A stretch of DNA of 26,441 nucleotides. Source: a virus. The notes beneath the pieces were generated by a model that was given only the letters and a program-made list of their open reading frames with translations, was not told where the DNA came from and did not search any database. Where the stretch lies: positions 1 through 26,441 of the IMG/VR virus record IMGVR_UViG_3300037247_000414; one strand, written 5' to 3'. How positions within the stretch are numbered: position 1 is the stretch's first letter; each line of letters starts with the position of its first letter. Below are positions 16,197-22,730 of the stretch, piece by piece. The position numbers and the translations under genes are program-made.

Positions 16197-17684
16197 TCAT
16201 TTTTGATTTCTCCTTAGTGCTGCGGAGGCTACGTTAATCATTTTCTGTTTTTGCTCGTCCGTCTCCACAGTTTTAGTAACAGGCGGAGGCGTTTCTACGT
16301 GTAGTGTGATTTCTTGGCCGGGGACTGCTGCGATACGTTTTACCGAGATTTCACAGTATTCTCGTTCCTTCTCGATACCGATGAAGTTGATGCCAAGTTC
16401 CTTGCAGGCCATTCCGGTTGTACCGGAACCTAAAAATGGATCGAGAATTATCTGATCTGCGGGGGGCATCTTGAGTAAAGAACAAAGATATTTCATTAAC
16501 GTAAGGGGTTTGAGTGTTGGGTGATTGTTCTTCTGGTCAACCATACCTATATTGCGTTCTTTGCAGGAAACTTTTGCTTGGTAGAAAAATCGGGAAACTC
16601 CTCCAGAGTCCCCGTAGGTGTCATTTCGTACTGTGTCGGGATTGAATTTACCGTAGGTGTTTTTGTTGGGATTGTCGGACATCTTTCGTTTCGTGTCTGC
16701 AGCCATAAATCCACTTTTCTTGGTTCCGGTTTGCTCATCCAGCATCGCCCCGGCTTCTTCGTCGAGGACAAGATTCGCAGGCCAACGGCCTTGAACCTCA
16801 TGGGGGGGATTATTAGGTTTATTTTTATCGACAGAGCCAAAAACTTCTTCATCAGTTCTTCCCCGCCTGATAAATCCTGCTTCTGGATTCTTGCGTGTTT
16901 CTGTACCGATACGGGCAGCGTCGATGTTTAGGCCGGCGACTCCGTGTTTCTCGGCGTTGTGAGCGAATGTGCCGTCCAGAGGCTTCATTGCCACGATAAT
17001 TGGCTCCCAAGCAGGCTTGAGGGCGGTACCATAGCCATCCCAGAGCTTGGCAAGTTCAGTAGCAGGGGCAGTAATAGGACAATTCCCCGTTTCATTTTTC
17101 ATTTGAGAATACTGATAACTACTTCCACCAGAATGTAAACCTTTATGCCGTTCCTCGAGGACTTTGCGTTTTGCTCCTGCGGCTTTGTCGATGGCTTTGC
17201 TGATGTTGTGGGATTTTGGGAAGCCACTGCCATAGAGCCACATCATGCAGTCTCGGATTTCCCAACCAGCGTCCTCGATAGCACAGGCGAGACGGTGGTA
17301 GGTGCGGGTTCCGCCGAAGCAGAGCAAGAAGCCCCCGGGTTTGGTGATTCGGAGCATTGCCTTAGCCCAGACCGTAAACCATTGCTGAAATTCGGGATTA
17401 CGGGACAAGTCATAGGAACCGGCCCGTCTTGCACCACTATCACGAGTAACCATTTCTGGATTTTTACGTCGGACGGGAACACCATTGATATAATCTGTCT
17501 TATAAGTTAATTTGGTTGTTTTTGGCAGATTGACATTTTCTTGTTTGAAGGTGTCCCAATCCTTACCCATAAAGCCGAGACCATAAGGAGGATCGGTTAG
17601 GATGGCGGAGATGAAGTTGGAGGGCCAAGGAGTTACGACTTCGAGGTTACCTCCGCAGAATATCTTGTTTTTTAGTTGGTTCAT
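16197..17684 (-). CDS. Beta-class N4/N6 DNA methyltransferase, no restriction partner seen
   Basis: This encodes 495 residues from ATG 17684, two bases after the previous stop, with GGAGAACTGAAA as SD. The catalytic DPPY is at residues 31-34 (ILTDPPYGLG). The AdoMet-binding DPFLGSGTTGMA is near residue 415, followed by FIGIEKEREYCEISVKR. DPPY before FxGxG defines the beta class, which makes N6-methyladenine or N4-methylcytosine. The roughly 380 residues between them hold the target-recognition region. No endonuclease gene is nearby, so it is probably an orphan phage methylase. It would protect phage DNA from host restriction or mark it for replication or packaging. Its recognition sequence cannot be read from the sequence. 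Confidence 0.92.
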   Translation of the reverse strand: MNQLKNKIFCGGNLEVVTPWPSNFISAILTDPPYGLGFMGKDWDTFKQENVNLPKTTKLTYKTDYINGVPVRRKNPEMVTRDSGARRAGSYDLSRNPEFQQWFTVWAKAMLRITKPGGFLLCFGGTRTYHRLACAIEDAGWEIRDCMMWLYGSGFPKSHNISKAIDKAAGAKRKVLEERHKGLHSGGSSYQYSQMKNETGNCPITAPATELAKLWDGYGTALKPAWEPIIVAMKPLDGTFAHNAEKHGVAGLNIDAARIGTETRKNPEAGFIRRGRTDEEVFGSVDKNKPNNPPHEVQGRWPANLVLDEEAGAMLDEQTGTKKSGFMAADTKRKMSDNPNKNTYGKFNPDTVRNDTYGDSGGVSRFFYQAKVSCKERNIGMVDQKNNHPTLKPLTLMKYLCSLLKMPPADQIILDPFLGSGTTGMACKELGINFIGIEKEREYCEISVKRIAAVPGQEITLHVETPPPVTKTVETDEQKQKMINVASAALRRNQK

Positions 17685-17686
17685 TT

Positions 17687-17965
17687 TCAGTTCTCCATTT
17701 GGGCTTGGATTAGTTCCCAAAGCAGAGTGCCCGGGAATTCACGGGGGAATATTCGGTAGGAAAGATAAGGGTTGCCGTGATGTACCCAATATCGGTCGGT
17801 TTTGAAATTCATAAGAAGAACGTCTCCGAAATTTACGTCCGGGTGTTTTGGAAGAAAAAAGAAATGGTGTGTTTCTAAGTCGGAACTGCGAGCAACCACT
17901 ACCTGATTCTCGTTGTGAACGTAGGATTCAACAACAATACCAATTATAGATTCGTCGGTTTTCAT
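17687..17965 (-). CDS. Hypothetical protein, 92 aa
   Basis: This encodes 92 residues starting MKTDESIIGIVVESYVHNEN. It has a beta-rich pattern (NQVVVARSSDLETHHFFFLP, FGDVLLMNFKTDRYWVHH) suggesting a small barrel or OB-like fold. GGAGAACC provides the SD, and a good promoter lies 10 bases upstream of it. The stop is two bases before the methyltransferase start, so the two are co-expressed. It may be a regulator or accessory of that enzyme, but no family is recognised. Confidence 0.75.
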   Translation of the reverse strand: MKTDESIIGIVVESYVHNENQVVVARSSDLETHHFFFLPKHPDVNFGDVLLMNFKTDRYWVHHGNPYLSYRIFPREFPGTLLWELIQAQMEN

Positions 17966-17974
17966 AGGTTCTCC

Positions 17975-18003
17975 ATTCTAACATATCCTGCGGGGGAAGT
18001 CAA
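17975..18003 (-). promoter_or_regulatory. Promoter for the 92-aa gene and methyltransferase
   Basis: TTGACT (18003-17998) and TAGAAT (17980-17975) with a 17-bp spacer and TGT before the -10, on the minus strand. The -35 overlaps the stop of the zinc-finger gene. A variant of the dispersed motif (CCTGCGGGGG) lies in the spacer. Confidence 0.82.
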
Positions 18004-18167
18004 GTAGTTTTTCCATATTCGTAAATATATCTATCCCCGTATGTGTAAGTTATTATACAGGTTTCTTTTTTGTCCCGGTGTTTAGCTCGATGTCTTGCTA
18101 TTCCAAGATAATGGAACTCTTTATTGCAAGTCCCACAAAAACAGTTTTTTGCACGGGTTACTTTCAT
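18000..18167 (-). CDS. C2H2-like zinc-finger small protein
   Basis: This encodes 55 residues from ATG 18167; an ATG 15 bases upstream is weaker in its SD. The core CGTCNKEFHYLGIARHRAKH fits C-x2-C-x11-H-x3-H, a classical C2H2-like finger, followed by a short basic and beta-rich tail ending YGKTT. AGAGGA lies six bases before the start. Its upstream region holds the CCAGACCGCCA repeats, so it is a candidate DNA-binding regulator or a target of regulation by those repeats. The methyltransferase operon promoter sits at its 3' end. Confidence 0.72.
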   Translation of the reverse strand: MKVTRAKNCFCGTCNKEFHYLGIARHRAKHRDKKETCIITYTYGDRYIYEYGKTT

Positions 18168-18227
18168 TTGTAATCCTCTCAATCGTTATAGTCGTTATAA
18201 TATACAACCACGCCGCCAGAAAACCGT

Positions 18228-18446
18228 CCAGACCGCCAAAAGTACCAGACCGCCACTTGCGGAGCATAGGGGTAGGTTTTGGCGGTGTGGACAGGCGTTT
18301 AGAGCTGAATAATCCAGACCGCCAATACTACTCTCCCTGTGGTATGTTGTAACGGTTGTAGGGGTTATAAGGGTGTAGGTTGTGGGGGTTGTAGTGATTA
18401 TAGTCACGGAAGCCTCCATTCCCAACGCACTATTTTGGCGGTCTGG
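18228..18446. repeat. CCAGACCGCCA repeat cluster between AAA ATPase and zinc-finger genes
   Basis: CCAGACCGCCA occurs at 18228-18238, 18245-18255 and 18314-18324. In inverse orientation it occurs at 18436-18446 (inside the last codons of the ATPase gene) and, with one change, at 18280-18290. The 14-bp arms 18228-18241 and 18277-18290 form an inverted repeat with one mismatch. Between 18340 and 18400 there are short GTTGTAGG-type repeats. Minus transcription reads this as a set of hairpins; operators, iterons or transcript structure are all possible. Confidence 0.7.
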
Positions 18447-19483
18447 TTTTTTACGGGAATACCCAAGATTCCTGCTGATTTCTTGGCTCGTTCCAGAGTG
18501 CGTTTAGAGTAACCAAGGTGTTCGCCTTCCTCGAAAATGAGCTTAGAATCCACACCGCCATCGGCGAGGAAGGATTCGAGCCATTCTGAGGCGTCGGTTT
18601 GTTTTTTAGGACGACCCTGGGGTTGCTTGCGGGGAGCCAGGAGTTCTTGGGCGGTAAGGAGGACGGGTTCCCGCTCGAAATTGCAGGCTGGCTGAGGGGT
18701 AATGTCACCGTCTGATGTGGGGACGTTGACGTTTACGAGGCGGTAGGCGAGGCCGTGATGCTTGGGGGCGAGGTTGCCCTTGAGCCAGACAAAGTAGCGG
18801 CGGTCGAAGTCGTCGGGGTCGGTGGCGATTAGCCAGACCATACGGGCGGCGTTCTGTTGGCCGACACTGCCGAGGATGCGGAACTCGGCGGCGAGGTCTT
18901 GGTTTTTGTTGAGGTGGGTGATGCCGAGGATGGCTATGTTGTAGTCTGCTGCCATTTCCGAGAGAGGACGCAGAAAGCTTCTAACCTTTATATTGTCGTT
19001 GGAGTCAGCCTGACCCATATAGGCGGTATAGGGATCGACGATTACGAACTGGGGATTTTGGCAGTGTTTTATCATATCATCCAAGAGGCGTAGGTCGCCA
19101 TCTTTGGAGAGGTCGTCTATGCCCACAAATCCTATGGTTCCGTCCGGGAGGGTTATTTTGGAACCCTTGATGATGTAGATTCGAGATATGTCGGCCTGCA
19201 TTGCGATTAGGCGGGGGATGATTATTTTGCCGGGGATGTCCTCGGCGGAGAGGATGATTACGTCGCCAGGTTTTCGGGACGTGGTGGATTCGTCTATGAA
19301 TGGGCGACCTGTCGTAATTTGGGCGGCCATATAGAGACTGAGGGTTGATTTACTGACCCCGCCGATACCGGCGAAGATGGAGAGCATCCCCCGGGGGACT
19401 CGGTTGGGCCAGAGCCATTCTATCGGCTCAACCTTGACCTTATCGCCCCGCACAAAATCAAGTTCTTTCTTGAGGTTACTCAT
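18404..19483 (-). CDS. RepA-like AAA ATPase (AAA_25), replication helicase or loader
   Basis: This encodes 359 residues. Walker A is GIGGVSKST (39-47), the RecA-type hexameric helicase form. Walker B is FVIVDP (D150), and GITHLNK (187-193) is the expected motif. The first 40 residues (VKVEPIEWLWPNRVPRGMLS) match the usual entry strand of RepA / AAA_25 ATPases. Residues about 290-359 are Lys/Arg-rich with a probable winged-helix end (KRTLERAKKSAGILGIPVKN). In phages and plasmids this family acts as replicative helicase or its loader with a cognate origin. The start at 19483 has no SD, only TCTCCT, and follows the 53-aa gene stop by six bases, so it is probably reached by re-initiation. No polymerase or separate primase is visible here. 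Confidence 0.87.
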   Translation of the reverse strand: MSNLKKELDFVRGDKVKVEPIEWLWPNRVPRGMLSIFAGIGGVSKSTLSLYMAAQITTGRPFIDESTTSRKPGDVIILSAEDIPGKIIIPRLIAMQADISRIYIIKGSKITLPDGTIGFVGIDDLSKDGDLRLLDDMIKHCQNPQFVIVDPYTAYMGQADSNDNIKVRSFLRPLSEMAADYNIAILGITHLNKNQDLAAEFRILGSVGQQNAARMVWLIATDPDDFDRRYFVWLKGNLAPKHHGLAYRLVNVNVPTSDGDITPQPACNFEREPVLLTAQELLAPRKQPQGRPKKQTDASEWLESFLADGGVDSKLIFEEGEHLGYSKRTLERAKKSAGILGIPVKNQTAKIVRWEWRLP

Positions 19484-19489
19484 AGGAGA

Positions 19490-19651
19490 TTAGGGTTTAT
19501 GTTCATCAAGGAGACTAATGACTTCTATCAAGTCGTCCCATTCCTCCCAATCAAATTCTACCTCACCTCCTATATCGTCTCTTATCCGAAAAGACCGACT
19601 TCTGGCTTCCCCGGAGACGTTACCTTCTTCGCTTTCGAGACAAAATCCCAT
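19490..19651 (-). CDS. Small acidic 53-aa protein, coupled to the AAA ATPase
   Basis: Starts MGFCLESEEGNVSGEARSRS, then a basic patch and an acidic C-terminal helix (FDWEEWDDLIEVISLLDEHK). GAAAGGAACC stands five bases before the ATG. The gene comes directly after a terminator-like hairpin and ends six bases before the ATPase start. The tiny ORF's role may be to pass ribosomes to the ATPase, which lacks an SD, and it may be a partner of it. No homologue recognised. Confidence 0.7.
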   Translation of the reverse strand: MGFCLESEEGNVSGEARSRSFRIRDDIGGEVEFDWEEWDDLIEVISLLDEHKP

Positions 19652-19665
19652 GATTGGTTCCTTTC

Positions 19666-19704
19666 AAAAAAGTTGGGGGTGGAAAGCGGACACAAACCAC
19701 CCCC
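19666..19704 (-). terminator. Terminator-like hairpin in the leader of the ATPase operon
   Basis: In minus-strand RNA an 8-bp perfect stem, GGGGGTGG/CCACCCCC, closes a 14-nt loop and is followed by AACTTTTTT. It lies between the promoter at 19776-19803 and the 53-aa gene. Its loop holds TGTCCGCTT, which is the exact complement of AAGCGGACA at 19757-19749 further upstream in the same leader. Confidence 0.82.
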
Positions 19705-19775
19705 GGAATGGCCTGTGAGCCATTTTGATGTGTATGATTATGAGTACCTGTCCGCTTCATCTTTCCCATATCTAC

Positions 19776-19803
19776 ATTTTACCAAATATCAGGGGATTGT
19801 CAA
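19776..19803 (-). promoter_or_regulatory. Promoter for the 53-aa gene and AAA ATPase
   Basis: TTGACA (19803-19798) and TAAAAT (19781-19776) with a 16-bp spacer, TGG before the -10, minus strand. The -35 overlaps the TGA stop of the 90-aa gene. The likely transcription start is near 19769, leaving a leader of about 65 nt before the terminator stem. Confidence 0.8.
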
Positions 19804-20072
19804 GAGGCATGTTCTTGGCAGTCGGGGCAGGGGCCAGGAGTACGAGGGTCTGGAAACATTCCCCCAATAGGTACATAGGGAATCTTGCTGGCTCCGTTGC
19901 AGGTCTCGCAGGGGAGGAGGGCGTGAATTTTAGCCTGCTGCCGTTGCTCAAAGATGTCGTCAATTTTTTTGGCTTCCATATCAGCCATTTTCTCGTCAAT
20001 CTCCCCGGATGTCGGTTCTCGGTCCAACTCTACGGCAAGTAACTCCCTTGCTTTTATATATTCATCGTGCAT
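19800..20072 (-). CDS. Small protein with CxxC pairs (DnaJ-like zinc centre), 90 aa
   Basis: This encodes 90 residues from ATG 20072, with TAAAGGAACC as SD. A longer frame exists but lacks one. Residues 1-50 form charged helices (ARELLAVELDREPTSGEIDE, KKIDDIFEQRQQAKIHALLP). The C-terminal 40 residues carry CETCNG and CPDCQ, two CxxC pairs about 25 residues apart that would bind one zinc, similar to DnaJ-type or phage CxxC proteins. It belongs to the 20470-19800 operon with a second zinc-ribbon gene and a coiled-coil gene. Role unknown, possibly nucleic-acid binding. Confidence 0.78.
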   Translation of the reverse strand: MHDEYIKARELLAVELDREPTSGEIDEKMADMEAKKIDDIFEQRQQAKIHALLPCETCNGASKIPYVPIGGMFPDPRTPGPCPDCQEHAS

Positions 20073-20082
20073 TTTGGTTCCT

Positions 20083-20262
20083 TTAAAGATTTCTCTGGAA
20101 ATTTTCAACTCGAAGATGCAGGTCATACAGGGAATCTTCGGAGGCAAATTGAAAATCCCGTTCACATCGCTTCTTGAGCCATTTTTCGATGTAATCTAAT
20201 TCCTCTCTATGTTTCCGTTTCAGATTTTTAAGTTCAACTTGACATTTTTCGAGGGCTGTCAT
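20083..20262 (-). CDS. Small coiled-coil protein, 59 aa
   Basis: Starts MTALEKCQVELKNLKRKHRE and continues with EELDYIEKWLKK. The first 35 residues have heptad-like spacing of Leu and Ile and many charges, so a short coiled coil is likely. GAAAGGAACC precedes the ATG, and the stop overlaps the SD region of the 90-aa gene. No family recognised. Confidence 0.75.
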   Translation of the reverse strand: MTALEKCQVELKNLKRKHREELDYIEKWLKKRCERDFQFASEDSLYDLHLRVENFQRNL

Positions 20263-20296
20263 TTTCTGGTTCCTTTCATTTAATGTAACGCCCCTG

Positions 20297-20470
20297 TCAA
20301 ATGAATCGAGGACTGCGTGTCAAAGTACCAGTACAGCCACAGAATTCACAAGACTTCTCGTTGACGGCGGGCCAAATCTTCATTCCTTTAGGAATGTCGG
20401 CTAGGTTTGATTGGCGGTATCCACAGTTATTACAAACTAATACGACTTGGTATGTTTCTTTTTCGGACAT
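20297..20470 (-). CDS. Zinc-ribbon protein, 57 aa
   Basis: Starts MSEKETYQVVLVCNNCGYRQ. The pairs CNNC (13-16) and CEFC (41-44) with a further Cys (46) form a zinc ribbon with about 24 residues between knuckles, typical of small nucleic-acid-binding or transcription-modulating ribbons. GAAAGGAACC lies four bases before the start, and the promoter at 20522-20549 is upstream. First gene of the three-gene early-type operon. Confidence 0.8.
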   Translation of the reverse strand: MSEKETYQVVLVCNNCGYRQSNLADIPKGMKIWPAVNEKSCEFCGCTGTLTRSPRFI

Positions 20471-20521
20471 TCCGGGTTCCTTTCAAATAAGGGTTTCGAT
20501 TTCTATGAGTATTATAAGTAT

Positions 20522-20549
20522 ATTGTAACATACCAGAACCAAAAGTCAA
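20522..20549 (-). promoter_or_regulatory. Promoter for the small zinc-ribbon operon
   Basis: TTGACT (20549-20544) and TACAAT (20527-20522), 16-bp spacer, TGT before the -10, minus strand. The leader to the ATG at 20470 is about 45 nt. The promoter fires away from the adjacent 690-bp gene-free block. Confidence 0.82.
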
Positions 20550-20867
20550 GGGAATTGTGGGGATTTTGAAAATATTTTTGAGATTTTTTTATGGGCCGGA
20601 AATAGAATCCAGCATACCTTATCGGACTTACCTCCGCAGGGTAGGGACTGCGTGAATTTTGGCTGGGAATTTATTGGAGTTTCAACGGGGGAGGTCTTTG
20701 ACCTTAACATTAGCGTCCGATAAAAGGGGCCGACGGGGGGGGCCTCCGCAGGACTTATCGGCCTCGGTGGTTATAGGACTGGCGGTGGTGGATCATGCGG
20801 CGTGATGTTATCGGCATCGGTGGAAATGCGTCCGATACTAACCCCATTAGCCTACTGGGTTTAGCGT

Positions 20868-20992
20868 TTGGACATTTGGTTATTCAGACTTATCAAGCAG
20901 GTTAACCCACGTTAACCCCAACCATTGAGGGTAACAAGGCTAAGTCCCATACCCACAAGCAGTTGTAATTGGACACTTAGCTATTCAGACTT
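20868..20992. repeat. 24-bp direct repeat pair in the gene-free block
   Basis: TTGGACATTTGGTTATTCAG plus ACTT (20868-20891) recurs as TTGGACACTTAGCTATTCAG plus ACTT (20969-20992). Three differences, all transitions, at 101-bp spacing. No gene lies between them. Confidence 0.75.
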
Positions 20993-21038
20993 CATAACTG
21001 GAGTCAAGTCGGCATGATCCTGCGGAGGTAAAGAGGAA

Positions 21039-21082
21039 GGCCGCCCAGTAGTGGTGGCAGGAGGTAATTGCCCTGGACGGCC
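21039..21082 (-). ncRNA. Stem-loop element downstream of an orphan promoter
   Basis: Minus-strand GGCCGTCCAG pairs with CTGGGCGGCC (10 bp, one G-U), enclosing an inner GGCA/TGCC. A TTCCTCTTT tract follows. The pair is G-U only in minus RNA. A plausible promoter (TTGATA, 18 bp, TATAAT; 21157-21128) lies about 45 bp upstream with no gene in between, so a short RNA is possible. It could equally be the 3' end structure of the operon ending at 21242. Confidence 0.45.
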
Positions 21083-21127
21083 CTGATGAAAAAGGGATTT
21101 GTTTTGTGCCTTTTACTTAATTTTCAG

Positions 21128-21157
21128 ATTATAACCAATGCCCTCCAATTCTATCAA
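21128..21157 (-). promoter_or_regulatory. Possible promoter reading into the gene-free block
   Basis: TTGATA (21157-21152) and TATAAT (21133-21128) with an 18-bp spacer on the minus strand. It differs from the other promoters in having no TG before the -10. No gene follows. Confidence 0.5.
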
Positions 21158-21241
21158 TTATAATTCTAACAACCAGATAGGATACAATGTCCCATCCTCA
21201 AACCACAACACTAATGATTCACGATCAATAACTTTTTCATT

Positions 21242-21604
21242 TTACAACCTCCCATTCGCAATACAATCTCGTTTTAGTCCCGCCGATACTGTCCACAATA
21301 TCGGATAATCCTGCTCACGCTCCAACAAACAGAGCATAGGCCGGCGGTAACTAACAAGTTTTGTTTTATCTGAAACGGTTGACCCGGCCAAAACTTTCCG
21401 TTTGTAGTTTTTGAACCATCCTGCATCAAACATCTCATCTAAAGCCGTTTGTTTGTAGTGGTCACCATACCCATATCGAAACGTCCCGAACACGCAGACC
21501 CCGTCTTTGTGTCGAACACATCTAACGGAGTGATAAGTGTTTCCGTTTACCATATCAAACCATTTTACCGCAATAACTGTAAACTTGTATTCTTTTGTTT
21601 TCAT
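21242..21604 (-). CDS. Conserved-looking hypothetical protein, 120 aa
   Basis: Starts MKTKEYKFTVIAVKWFDMVN. It contains GNTYHSVRCVRHKDG and FGTFRYGYGDHYKQTALDEM, a compact alpha/beta protein with many aromatics and strands. I believe I have seen similar proteins in phage early regions but cannot name the family. GGAGG precedes the start, which overlaps the previous gene's stop by four bases. It ends NGRL at a TAA that is followed in frame by 27 further sense codons. Confidence 0.75.
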   Translation of the reverse strand: MKTKEYKFTVIAVKWFDMVNGNTYHSVRCVRHKDGVCVFGTFRYGYGDHYKQTALDEMFDAGWFKNYKRKVLAGSTVSDKTKLVSYRRPMLCLLEREQDYPILWTVSAGLKRDCIANGRL

Positions 21605-21786
21605 TTTTTACCTCCATATTTCCGGTCCAATGCTTTTCGTTTCGCCACTATCTTCTCATAGCACAACTTCGCTATCGTCTCGGCGTCTTGTATTCCATAT
21701 CCACCAATAAACCTCTCGGCAAATATCTGTGCCAATTCTGGTATCGGCTTATCCAACTTATTTGACCCCTTATTCTTTGCTCTCAC
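21601..21786 (-). CDS. Small helical protein, 61 aa
   Basis: GTG start at 21786 with an AGGAGG SD seven bases upstream. Basic N- and C-termini (MRAKNKGSNKLDKP, KRKALDRKYGGKK) surround a helix LAQIFAERFIGGYG and a second helix DAETIAKLCYEKIV. It may form a small helical DNA-binding or protein-binding unit. It lies right after the structured intercistronic segment and overlaps the next start (ATGA). Confidence 0.72.
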   Translation of the reverse strand: MRAKNKGSNKLDKPIPELAQIFAERFIGGYGIQDAETIAKLCYEKIVAKRKALDRKYGGKK

Positions 21787-21799
21787 TGTTTGTCCTCCT

Positions 21800-21884
21800 G
21801 GATAAACCCCTAAGCTCAGGTCAACCGGTAATGCTGGATCACTTTGCCGGATATTGCAGTTGACCTGTGCTTGAGAGTTTATCC
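21800..21884. ncRNA. Strongly self-complementary intercistronic element
   Basis: Two long stems span 85 bases: GGATAAAC/GTTTATCC (21800-21807 with 21877-21884, 8 bp) and AGC-x-CAGGTCAAC paired with GTTGACCTG-x-GCT (21813-21825 with 21859-21871, 12 pairs around one mismatch). An inner CGGTAA/TTGCCG is possible. In minus RNA the first stem contains the TAA stop of the peptidase gene, and the last bases abut the AGGAGG SD of the next gene. The element could control ribosome access to that gene, or act at the DNA level. Inner-stem mismatches are better tolerated in plus RNA, so the strand is uncertain. Confidence 0.65.
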
Positions 21885-22730
21885 TCCGATATAACCATTT
21901 TGAGTTATTTTACTAAAATCTGAACTCCCCATGTCCTCTACAAGGGACGAACTCAAGTCGTCCCTACCAATATCACCATAAAACATATACTCGAAACAGT
22001 CTATACAGATAATATGTCCGAACACATAATCTACATCGGATAACATCCCGCACAACTCACATTCTCCCGCAAAGCAATCGTCATATCTATTAACAAGAAG
22101 TTTTACGTCCTGGACATACTTTATGTCTTTATTCTTTTGGTAGAACTGTATAAATCGCTTAACTTGTTTTTTTAGAGTCTTCATATCCACATAACTATCT
22201 TTACTGTGTGCAAGCTCATATCCAATACCGACATTCATACAACAAGCCGTAGTTTTTAACTGTGATATATCCGAAAAGGAACCAATACCTATTTCCCAAT
22301 AGTTCCCGATAGCATCACGGAACTGGTCATTGTCAAGCTCATAAGTAACTACATCTCCTCCAGCCCTGTCAAATTCAGCTATCCAGTTATAGTTTTTCAA
22401 GTCGTGATATTGACCAGTTGACTCTATTTTTTCCTCGTTATCGCATATCAACAAGTCGGCATTAAGCTGTTCTGATAACTCATAAGCTACCATACAGCCA
22501 AGTCGGTCGTCAAGTCCATGAGCATATATCCTCTTAACCTTGCCCGACTTAATTCTCTGTTGTCTGATATATTTCGGTTTTATAGCCGTATCGATATGAG
22601 CTACAAACAGAACATCCGCATCTCTATCTATGAAAATCCTGTTTCGTTTTGGGTTTTCCCAGTCCAAAACAAAACTCTGGAGATCTATAAATAACCGCTC
22701 TTTCGATTTTAACCAATACTTTATGTTCAT
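21879..22730 (-). CDS. Zinc metallopeptidase, M20/M28/M42-like, with C-terminal zinc ribbon
   Basis: This encodes 283 residues. It contains the clan MH pattern: His45-x-Asp47 in LFVAHIDTA, HGLDDRLG (71-78, bridging Asp74/75), Glu99-Glu100 in CDNEEKIESTG, Asp154 in SFSDIS and a late His175 in YELAHSKDSY. A two-zinc aminopeptidase or amidohydrolase active site is therefore intact. The protein is short for a whole M20 enzyme because the dimerisation domain is missing, as in M28/M42-like forms. Residues 224-245 carry CELC and CIDC, a zinc ribbon not usual in this family. Its ATG overlaps the upstream cysteine-rich gene by four bases, so the two are co-translated. Substrate unknown; peptides, cell-wall or signalling compounds are possible. 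Confidence 0.8.
   Translation of the reverse strand: MNIKYWLKSKERLFIDLQSFVLDWENPKRNRIFIDRDADVLFVAHIDTAIKPKYIRQQRIKSGKVKRIYAHGLDDRLGCMVAYELSEQLNADLLICDNEEKIESTGQYHDLKNYNWIAEFDRAGGDVVTYELDNDQFRDAIGNYWEIGIGSFSDISQLKTTACCMNVGIGYELAHSKDSYVDMKTLKKQVKRFIQFYQKNKDIKYVQDVKLLVNRYDDCFAGECELCGMLSDVDYVFGHIICIDCFEYMFYGDIGRDDLSSSLVEDMGSSDFSKITQNGYIGG

Larger units (their letters stand above)
20550..21241. other. Gene-free repeat-rich block, candidate replication origin or control region
   Basis: No convincing gene lies in these 692 bp. They contain TTATCGGAC-type repeats (20619-20627, 20715-20723 inverted, 20755-20763 and 20808-20816 in variant form, 20830-20837 inverted and partial) and a 16-bp near-duplicate TTATCGGCxTCGGTGG at 20755-20770 and 20808-20823. 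They also hold three dispersed CCTCCGCAGG motifs, GTTAACCC twice (20901, 20911) and a 24-bp direct repeat at 20868-20891 and 20969-20992. A hairpin lies at 21039-21082. The sequence ACTGCGTGAATTT at 20647-20659 recurs at 24752-24764. Iteron arrays of this kind next to a RepA-like gene suggest an origin; this is an inference. Confidence 0.6.

Noticed and set aside
18195-18425. Open frame of 76 aa on the minus strand
   Set aside because: Threonine-rich repeats reflect the nucleotide repeats, it overlaps the ATPase end and has low-complexity composition.
20795-20905. 36-aa plus-strand frame in the gene-free block
   Set aside because: No SD or promoter in place, and it runs through the repeats; likely fortuitous.
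21083-21089. CTGATGA, as in a hammerhead ribozyme core
   Set aside because: No matching GAAA and stems around it.
21158-21241. In-frame extension of 27 sense codons past the TAA of the 120-aa gene
   Set aside because: A run this long has roughly a one-in-four chance by itself, and no readthrough signal is seen.
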